64,000 bases of DNA from positions 6,200,001-6,264,000 of the forward strand of contig OZ199839.1 in assembly GCA_964304625.1 (NCBI GenBank). Direction: 5' to 3'. Positions within the stretch are counted from its first letter, which is position 1; every line of letters begins with the position of its first letter. Source of the DNA: Kudoa neothunni (Eukaryota > Cnidaria). The position numbers and the translations under genes were made by a program. Below are positions 54,507 to 64,000 of this stretch, in pieces. Under the pieces are notes generated by a model, which did no database searches, was not told where the DNA came from, and saw only the letters and a program-made list of their open reading frames with translations.

Positions 54507-55509
54507 TCTTCTACCTACTATATATATAAAGCTGAAGCGTCCGTATGTATGTCAGCAGGTACGCATGTACGTCAAAAATATATCCGTATAGAGCGATACT
54601 TATGAATTTTTTTTAATTAAAAAGTTTCAAAAAATCTTTAAATCGTCTTCACACTAACATGTGTTCCCTAAAATGTTTAGAAAATGGTGATTTTATCGAT
54701 TCAAAATTTATTTATCGGATTACCTTAGTTCAACAATTGGATTAACACCGGCTCATGACCTGCTGATGGTCGGTTGAAGTCAACCTTCTTCCTTGTACGC
54801 TTTATCACATTTAAATAAGTGATATCATCTGACTTTGTATATAAATTTTGTGTGTACATTTATTTGTTCGTGCAGGTACACCCCCTTTGTCGGGAGTTTA
54901 CGTATTTTACTTGATTAACACATTTTGAAGTTTCTATTAATGGTTTAAGATATGATAAAAATCTATATATGTTTCATGGAATGACGAATTGGTTGAGAAC
55001 GTTTAAAAATCATATTGATTGAAGCGTTTATAATGGAAATACTGCGTCCGTAGATTTCATTGAAATCGTCCGCTAAGTTTACCTTTCCGTGATTAAATTT
55101 AATGCAGATGGTTGTACTTTTATTTCACCTTATCATTTAAATTGTTTATATTGAAGTTGACGCGATTTGTGTCAGTGTATGGGAAAACGCGCGTTAAGCT
55201 CATGCTGGGGCCAAGGGATATTAATTTGAATAATAAAAATTAATTTTCGTCTATTTTTCTTTCATGTCTATATCTTTTTTCTATTTATTTGTCTCCCGAA
55301 AACAGTGGTGCACACAGTTCCGAGCCGGGCCAAAAAATAACATTTAGGATAACATTTTAAGGGGATTTAAATTTCGCTAATCCAAATAGTTGAAAGTTTG
55401 TTACTTAAAATTTTTTTTGTTATTTTTTCATCTATTGATTAATTTGAATGTTATTCAGAAATTTCTCTATGCGAAATCTCCCCCAGCAACGCTGGAAAGT
55501 TCCCGCTAG
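54507..55509 (+). mobile_element. Non-autonomous Helitron-like element
   Basis: The left end is TCTTCTACCTACTATATATA followed by AAAGC, preceded by A. The right end is CCCGCTAG followed by T, with the hairpin CCAGCAACGCTGG about 15 bp inside. These are the Helitron hallmarks (5' TC, 3' CTRR, subterminal hairpin, A/T insertion). About 1.0 kb with no Rep/helicase frame. The ends resemble those of the element at 19303-19798. Confidence 0.65.
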
Positions 55510-55963
55510 TTTGTAATAAAATTAATGTAAATTGTCGGTTGAGCATGCGCATAATGAAACCAAAAAATACACTCAGTAACAAAATTGATACATCATTTAA
55601 GATCTCATTTAATATGTAGAAAATATATTGCCTAATTGTAAAATAATATTTCTCGTGATATTTTAATAGATAAAATTTTTAATTAAATATAAATTTAGAA
55701 AACATGAGTCCGCATATTAAATAACAATAAAAATATCACCACATAATAGTTTATTTATAGTGTTTATTGTATTAAACTTACGAATATAATAATTATTTAA
55801 TAGAAAACTAGGTATTTAATTCTTCCGACTTAATTAAATCAATAGGTTTTTCGTTCTTAAATAACAATATAAATCCATATTCATATATAGAAATAGTATA
55901 AGACGTCGTCATCATCCCCAAAAATGATAGTAATATCGGAAAGGATGAGAGTATTTCTCCTCA
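55510..55963. promoter_or_regulatory. Upstream region of copy C
   Basis: This AT-rich region of about 450 bp lies between the Helitron-like element and the first exon of copy C. It should hold the promoter. No specific motif was assigned. Confidence 0.3.
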
Positions 55964-58900
55964 ATGTGCATCTTATTTTTTACATGTAAAGTTTTTAAAA
56001 TCTTTATAATAACTATTTGTTGTAAGTTTTGATGAGAAATTTTGTCACGACACTCGACATTGATAACAATATAATGAAACTGAATTTTCAATCAAATACT
56101 AAAAATTTGTTGTAACACTTTCTGGGTACAATATTGAAAAATAGCCACAGGAAATGTGCTCTGCAGTATTATGATAATGATGATAGGTCACTTAAGCTAT
56201 TCCAGATTGTAGCACTAATATTAAAAATGCTAAAGATGATGCAGATTCAAAAAGTTTGCATTTATGATTGCAAAAAAATTGAAATAGAATTTGACTATGA
56301 GAAATTTAAGAAAATTAAATATTTAAGATGGTGTCAAGGGAAGGGCGATGATGTAATAAGGTGCCCTATTAAGAGAGTATTTAATGTTAAAGGTATTTAA
56401 ATATCATTTATTGTTTAACAATTATTATATAAAGAGCTATACATAAAAAGTGCTCACACTGTTGTAAAGAATAATTACGATTTTTTCGTTTCCGCTACAA
56501 GTAAAGTCAATAAAGGCTTTTCTATCAAAGTTGACGATACAGAAGAAACTAAGCAGGATCCAGACAGTGACTTTTACACTGCGAAAACTAAAGCTCTTCA
56601 CACAAAATCATTTCAACCAAAATATTTGGTTATATTCAATGATCAATCCCCTGAGATATTTCTCAATCCTAAAAAACAAACTGAAGATTGGTTTATTGCA
56701 ATTGGAAACATACAAACTGCTGAAAAAGGACATTATTATACAATACAGCTACAGAACCCAGAACCGTCAAAGTTGTGTTACTTTGGTATAAAGGAAATTA
56801 ATGATTCACACTTTTCTTCCTATTGCTCAGATATGAATAAAGCGGGACCATGCATACAACCTTGCTATAAAGCAACATTGTTGCATTCAAGTGATTTTAA
56901 ATTCGCTCAAGTGCTTGTAAAATCAGTCGGCCAATCATCATCAAAAGAATTTATCCAAATTGTGACATGTATTTAATTGAGTACTTTTAACTTTTTTATA
57001 GTTTTTTAGTTTGTAGCAGTCAACTCTCCGTTGACCATACGGATAATATTGGTCAGATGACTCTTGATTTATCTAACTTGAATAAAAACGAATGTGAAGA
57101 TGCAACGATCGGAGGGGCGACTACAGGAGTAAAAATAATGGAAAAACATTTCGGGATCGAAAATATCGGCAAAGATGCAACATGTGATAATGGTTGCGAC
57201 GGTTTTGATCAGAAAATTATAACAGGGCTCTCACCATTAACTGAATACATTTTAAAAATTAAGATAACAGGGTTAACGACCATAGATTCACCTGAAGTGA
57301 AACATTACCATCGATACTTTTATTTCAAAACTATAGGTAATATTGTATTTAAAGGTTTATCTAGATGGTAAATTAGGTAAAAAATTTGAAAGTGGAAATC
57401 AAATTTCATCAACTACTAATAATATTGAGAATACAAAACTTTCGCTATCTATCACCAATCTCTTTGTCGCTGGATCTAATAATGACGCCATATGCGAACT
57501 GTACTACTTTGAGGATGTAAATGATCCAGCAAAGTTCCCTGCTACGTGTGAGAAAGATGAAAAAAAAAATTTTTGTTCTGATACATGCACTGGCCCTTTT
57601 AAGATTGTAAACCTTAATCCAAAAACGAACTATAAAATCACTGTTTGCTCCAAAGGTTACACTTGTGCTGATACCTCTAAAATTTCTAGTACTTGATATA
57701 TATAATAGCATGTCAATTATTGTAAACAGCTAGTGGAATTGTTGTTCAGTTGACAAAATCAGAAGATACTTCCAAAAAACAAACGACTGTCACCATGTCT
57801 CCTTCTAGTGGAAGCGGAAGCCCGGGCAGTTCATGGAGTTACATTTTGATAAGAAAAAAATCTTTAGAAACGATAATTGATTGTTTGAGCGACTGTGTTC
57901 CCACTTTAACCTCAAATAATATTGTTTTTGAATGGCAAATTCTCACTGCTGATATTGCTTATGAAGTAGTTGTAATTAATGATGATTATGCTTTTCCAGA
58001 GAAAATTGACATATCAAGTAATTGATTAATAGAAAAATAAATGTAATTGTTTTAGGTGGAGTCGTTGATGGTGATCAAAAAATGAATATACGATTTGATT
58101 CAACAGGACAAAAATATAAAGTGAAATTCAAGAGTGAGTTGTTCGCCAGTATTGATAAAGATTGTATGGTTAGAATATTCAAATATGAAATCACTGATTA
58201 TGTGCATGGCGATGAAGATAATAGGGAAATCAAAAAAAGGTGCAGCATGCTTAATACAGAATTTATCATTAAACATAATGGGCAAAACAAACGAAATTAT
58301 ATTTCGGTCACTTATTCGGTCACTAGAATACCTGAGCGTGCTAAAACCGTGTTTGCTAAAGCAAAAATGAACGAAGTTTTTGATGGTGTTTACGACATTA
58401 GCGATAAAAAATATACTCAGAAGTCACAACTAGCCAGATCAGAAGATTCAGAATCAGGATCTAAGGGTGACGGGACAATAACACCAAAAGTACCAGATGG
58501 AGTAAAAAAGCCAAGGGAGGGAGGAGATCTACAATTAGAGGTAGAAGTACAAGCAAAGCCAGAACCAATTACCTTCACCAAAGGGTGGGTCTTTTCCTAC
58601 TTCATTGGTAATATCAGTTTTAGTAATTACTGTATCTTTTTTAAGATTATTATGAGGAGATAACGCATGTTGTGACATTGAATGGAGACAAATTAAAATT
58701 TTCCGTAAACAAGTGTCCATTAACCTGCGATGGATACAAAGATAAAACGAAGCTAAGTTCCTTCTCTAGAACTCAATGTGGATTGTCTTGTAACAATGAT
58801 AGTTGCTCAATTCAATTCGGCGATTTAATTGAAGATTATTACATAAGTTGTCCAACATATTTCGATTTTCACTATTTTTATGACAATACTTTTATTCAAA

Positions 58901-61900
58901 ATTATGCACCTGTCTTCAGCAGATTTTATTACGAATTAACGATAAATGATGCAAATAGTAAACTCACTGTTAAATTGGTTAACGAACAACCTTCTGAAAT
59001 ATGCACATTTGAATGGATTGACGCAACTGCATCATCTTCTAATAGATTTTTCTCAAACACTTGTGAGAACAATTCAAATTGCGTTTATAGTTTGTGCAGT
59101 AACGTTACATTTGGAGATATTCCAGAAGATGTAAAAGCAGTAAAAATACGTGTTCTCAAATTAGGAATGGAACCTACTGTTGGTTATCAAAATAATATTT
59201 ATATATGTGATAATTTAAATTATATGCAATATAAATATATATTATCTAGTGAAACACGGCAATGATACTTCTGTGACTACATCTGATGACGGTAAAATCA
59301 AAGTTAATATTGCCGATAAAATTAAACACGAAGATGGGAATGTTGTAAATGGTGGTCCTGCTGCATCGTGTGAGTTGAAGTTTTGGAATACATATGCTCC
59401 ATTAGTTAGCGAAACCGGGAGGAAAATTGTTAGCGAGATAAGTCCATGTACCATTGGAGAAATGAGTATTACACCGAATCCAACCAATTTGCCAAATGAT
59501 ATTATGGTAACAATAAAAAATATACCAAATTTTTCTCCTAGAAAATACTTCTACCATAAAATAAGTAACTTTTAATAATTTAAAACCGTATAATATATTT
59601 TTTAGGCCCATCAATTTCTCTTTCTAATGAAGAGGTTACTGTTAATTCAAGTGTTAATGGATTCACACTCACTCCAAAGTCCGGATTAAATAATATTTGC
59701 AAAATTTATGTAAAAGAGAATAATACCCCATATTATTACCCTGCTATATGCTCAGGTGGAAAATTGTGTGCGGATAAATGCAGTGCAACCTTTGTTATCG
59801 TTAATTTACATTCGAATACCAATTATGCTATTAAAATTGTACCTAGTGGAAATTATGCGGTAAAAACAATCGAGAATAAAAAAACAGGTACGAATTTTAT
59901 TTATTGTTAAATATAATATAAATAGATGGTACTACAATCGAATTCGTAATTTCGTCTGATTCTAAGAAAAACAATCTTAAAATAACACCGACAAAAACTT
60001 ATGATACTAATAGTATTATTAATTGTTATTATCAATTTTATGTACATGATAAAGAAGACAGTAATAAAAGTAACTTAACTTTTGTAATTTATTTTTAGCT
60101 TCCCCGACACGTATACAACAGTCATGTGTTGAATGCGATAAAGGGCCGAATAGTAGTAATAATAGTAATAATAAAAAATGCAAAAATATTAATTTTGGTG
60201 ATAAGATCTATAACAACAAGCATAACTACAGATTAATGATTTATGTAGAGGGAGAATCTTCGCCATTTAAAATCGCAATTCCGGGTAAAATTAGTTTGAT
60301 TTTGTGTGTAATATTTTCTTAGCCTTTTCTCGAACTGGAAAACTTACACAAAAATTTACACAACAAAATCAAGATAAAATTGGAAAACTATTCATTACCT
60401 TGTCAGATTTTCCAAATAATAATAAATGCGCAATAAAAATATCAAATTTTGATGAGAATCCACAATTAATTGAACCTACCTGTTCCTCAACTGCTAAAAA
60501 TGGTTACTGCATATTGGAATGTGGAAAAGAAAATGCTGAAATAGGTTATGTTAATTCTAAGGTTGATCGATATATATCTGTTTGTTATGGTGACACGGAT
60601 GAAAAAGCAGAAACCTGTAAAAAGGCTAGGGTCTTTCCATTAATAATGGGTGATTATAATAAATATTTTTCTTGAATTGTTAAATAACTTTAAAAATTAA
60701 ATTAACTTGTTTCATTTTCTAATTCCATTAATTTTATATTATTCATTATTTAATAGATTACAATCAAAAACATACTTATACTCTAAGCCATCTTAATGAC
60801 AAGGTTAGTTTCGCCTACACAACGAACTCAAAAACACAATGGATGGTATTTGTCGATGAAAAAAATGACCCGAACTCCGACACTGAAAAAAATAATTTGA
60901 ATATAATAAGTTACCTCAGATAAAATAGCGGAGAGGTTCGCGACATTATCAGTCGATAGATATATGAGTTATTATAAAGTTGTCTCAGCAACTTTATGGC
61001 CTGGAATATTCTATTTTACTAATACCACCTTTCTGAATAGCACTATTCCCCTGAAATCAGAGATTATTTATTCCATAGCAACTTTTGGAAATAACAATAA
61101 TCAAATTAAAATTAAATTCTCCCCTGGTCAGTATAACGATGAAATGTGTCGCATAATAGTATTCAAGGTGAGTGATAATGGCGATGATCAATTAAATGAT
61201 GTTTTAAATGTTTGCGATAAATCAGAGGAAGGATGCTACCAACTTTGTCAAGATGCAGTTATTAATTTGAAGGGAGATCATCAAAAGATTGGTGTAATAG
61301 TTAAACGAAGAATTGATTCTGTTGGCTTTAAACAATACTTTAAAAGTAATGTTTAATTTTTTTATAAATTTAATTGTTCATAGGAGGAGACAATAACTTT
61401 GAATTGAGTGAAATTACTGAATCTGGAGTTACGCTTACTGGTCTACACAACTACAAAATTATTAAACAAGAAGAAAATGAAGCAGAATGTACAATTAAGA
61501 TTCGTAAAGCAAATACGATATCTTCTGAAACGACGGCTACATGTAACGATAATGTTTGTGACATTAATTGTAAAGATTCATATACTATTACTGGCCTTAC
61601 AGCCGGTACAAATTATATGATTTCCGTCACAGTTTCGAATCTTGGTTTTAAGGGTCCGTATGTTCAAAAACTTGCTTTTAGAACAAGTACAATTTAACTA
61701 CAACCCTCATGAAATTTAAAAAAATTTAGTTGAAGGAATTGAGTTAGTTGCATTAGCAGATTCAGATTTAACAATTAATGGTGGTAGCGCTATTTTAACA
61801 CCCTTTCAAGCTAATGATTCACTTCCAATATGTCGAATTTACCTTAAACAAAAAGATGAAACGTCTCCAAAATTTATGGCTACATGTGATGGGATTGGAA

Positions 61901-62934
61901 AGTGCGAGCATAAATGCAACAATACATTCAAAATAGTAAATCTCGAATTGGGTGTTACTTACGAAGCAATCGTCGAACCGTCAAATGGGAGAAAAGAGAA
62001 AAAATTTGAAATTAAAACAGGTGATAAATATTTTCTTACTTTAAATTAGAAACAATAATAGATAACGTCATGACGAATGTTGCGGTAACATACGACAAAG
62101 ATAGTGAAATAAAAATTGACGTAAATTTTGATAAAAAAGATAACCCAAAATGTCCATTCATGCTACATGAAAAAACTGATAATAACATACTGGGGCCAAT
62201 AATTCTTTGGTGCAGTGACGAAGAGGAATGTTCAGCCAATGGATGCGTAATTACTCTCAACGGGCTATCGAGGGAAAAGGATTATAAATTAAGTGTGAAA
62301 GTGAAGGACTTGTCGACTTATAGAATCCATAATATTCCTTGTAAAATATAACCTTAAGATTTAATAATTTCATTAAAACAAATAATAATTTATATGATAA
62401 AGACTTGAATATTTCAAAATCCCAAGGGTGAGATTAATATTCTTAAAACTAGATATATATATATATATTTAATGATATTTTTAGTAAATTCTACATCGAG
62501 ATTGATGTAATCTGAATATTTATATAAGAGCATAACATAAGGAGCGAATATATCAATATTATGGTAGATGGTATTGTTCAAAAAATAATTAGGAAAGTTG
62601 AAACGGGGTAATAATATCATTATTTAACTGTTATAATTAAATTTATTTTAGTATACTTTTTTTAAATTTATTAACACTAAAGATACATGTAGATAGTAAA
62701 GAACAGTACGACCAAGAAGCTGCGAAAAATATTAATTCGTAAATATAAAAAGATGTTTCATATTTTTAATTTTTTATAGATCGGTTGGAAAATATATGTA
62801 AAGTAGTATTTATTTCTTCGTAACTTATTGTTTTTAGTGTTTACGCAATGATTCCAATTGTGGCTGGATTATTGGTAGTGATCGGATTAGTAATTTACAA
62901 CAGAAAACCCAACGACGATGCATATGAGTTGTAA
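55964..62934 (+). CDS. Cysteine-rich FN3-like repeat surface protein, copy C (diverged paralogue)
   Basis: Twenty-one exons: 55964-55985, 56027-56392, 56435-56968, 57010-57336, 57365-57688, 57730-58017, 58056-58607, 58646-59206, 59250-59564, 59606-59887, 59926-60069, 60099-60284, 60323-60649, 60757-61345, 61384-61686, 61730-62020, 62050-62340, 62529-62607, 62697-62738, 62780-62797, 62838-62934. Total about 1,980 codons. The start MCILFFT aligns residue for residue in length with copy A and begins a signal peptide split by a 41-bp intron. Modules carry C-x3-C (for example FCSDTC, CADKC, CEHKC) followed by L-x4-T-Y. The end has the helix MIPIVAGLLVVIGLVIY and the tail NRKPNDDAYEL. Likely a type I plasma-membrane or secreted surface protein; the ligand is unknown. 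Exon 2 has several frame changes that cancel, exon 14 has one extra base, and the 17/18 junction would create TAG. Confidence 0.78.
62780..62797 (+). other. 18-nt microexon (exon 20 of copy C)
   Basis: An 18-nt exon lies between a TTTATAG acceptor and a GTAAAG donor, adding exactly six codons just outside the membrane helix. The counterpart in copy B is 53257-53275 (19 nt as sequenced). Confidence 0.55.
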
Positions 62935-64000
62935 GCACACTGATTTAATCATAGATTAATTTTTATTATTATTATTCAAAAGATATATTATTATATATTA
63001 GTATTTATGATAGTTATTTTTATATTTTTTATTCGATTTAACTACAATATATTTTATTGTTCCTGTGTGTGTTATTTAGTGAGTTGTACGCGACACTCTG
63101 CTAGAAAATTTCATAAAGTTATTTCACATTAAATTCATTGTCATTTGAGGTTGCGATTATTCTTCAAAATAGCTAAAGAATTTTTTTCATTCATTAAATA
63201 TTTCTGATACACATATTTATACTTAAACATCGAATTTAAATCTATCTACTATATATACACTAGCACAGGGTTATTACGTAGCATGGTTATTGCGCACTTT
63301 TAGAAATATTGTCGAAAATTCAAAATATACAAATTAACTATAGATAGAAATCGTGAGATAATAGTAAAATATATCGATAAATACAATTATGAAATAATTT
63401 TTTCGTTGGGAAAAATAGGAGTACATGCTTATTGAGCAACCAAATTCTGTTGTCCGATTATGTTGGCATGGATAGTACACAGTAGGAAAATATGAAAAAT
63501 TATCGCTTACATGAAGAAAATGTGTAGATTATTAAATAATTGAAAAATTTGGAACTAAGAGTGGCGCTAAAGCGAATATCTTTAGGCGCTCCGTCCTTAA
63601 ATCTGTCACCACATTGAATACAATTGTATCAATAAAATCAAAAATATTTTCAGAAATTATTTCAAGTGATTTAAAATTTTATTGCAAAACTCTTATAAAA
63701 ACTTTCCAACTACTCGATATAAGAATTAACGAATTGATCAAACATTCGAGAACTTGAAATATAGAGCTGTCCAGAGAGTACAATAAAATAAGAAAATAAA
63801 TTAACCAATAGCATAAAAGACGTCACAAAAGACAACACTCCTGTAACTGTCAGCAGAGGACAGTTCGATGAGTTTGTTTCGAGAGTTAGTCTAAAAATGA
63901 ACAAATTAAATAGAAAATCTAACAAAAATTAAGAAATTATTCCAGATCTATCACACCGAAATGAGGGCACATTAGAAAATAAAATAAATTAAACTTCGTT
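62935..64000. other. Downstream non-coding stretch
   Basis: No gene recognised. The minus-strand frame at 63710-63925 has no supporting context. An ATTATT run lies near 62965. Confidence 0.35.

Noticed and set aside
63710-63925. Minus-strand 71-codon hydrophobic frame
   Set aside because: Isolated, without splice partners or recognisable motif.

Overview
The window is AT-rich eukaryotic nuclear DNA with very short introns (mostly 38-60 bp, some only 28-29 bp), compactly placed host genes and many small non-autonomous DNA transposons. Recognisable host genes (MCM5, TRAPPC2, and a PTTG1IP-like protein with a PSI domain, a family I know only from animals) suggest an animal or close relative with a reduced genome. 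A miniaturised parasitic lineage such as Myxozoa, Orthonectida or Dicyemida would fit, but the species cannot be named from the sequence.

Layout. Positions 1-14999 hold decayed piggyBac and Mutator-like (MULE) transposases, a hAT MITE and a large spliced gene (copy A), ending at a 200-base run of N (15000-15199). Positions 15200-15850 hold a proline-rich gene fragment (minus strand) and an opposed plus-strand frame. Positions 16-24.7 kb are repeat territory: a long inverted repeat (17.55-20.68 kb) containing a tRNA-derived SINE, a hAT MITE and a Helitron-like element, then a second hAT MITE and repeated GGGGTAGA palindromes. Positions 24.7-34.1 kb are gene-bearing: a weak candidate, an unidentified plus-strand spliced gene, a PTTG1IP-like gene, MCM5 (11 exons) and TRAPPC2 (3 exons), the last three on the minus strand. 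Positions 34.1-37.9 kb hold a piggyBac-type MITE and a Tigger/pogo-type MITE.

Positions 37930-52968 repeat 1-14999 almost base for base, with differences mostly single-base homopolymer indels. This copy (B) continues past the point where A is cut by the N run and gives the 3' end of the large gene. A third, clearly diverged paralogue (copy C) lies at 55964-62934, with a Helitron-like element between B and C.

The main biological content is this paralogous gene family. Each copy has about 21 exons. A signal-peptide exon is followed by a series of exons that are mostly one cysteine-rich fibronectin-III-like module each, nearly all starting and ending in phase 1. Then come short membrane-proximal exons and a final exon with one transmembrane helix and a 10-12-residue cytoplasmic tail. 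The product is a type I surface protein of about 1,980 residues that I cannot match to a named family. A and B are probably one locus assembled twice, or a very recent duplication; A/B versus C is a genuine older tandem duplication.
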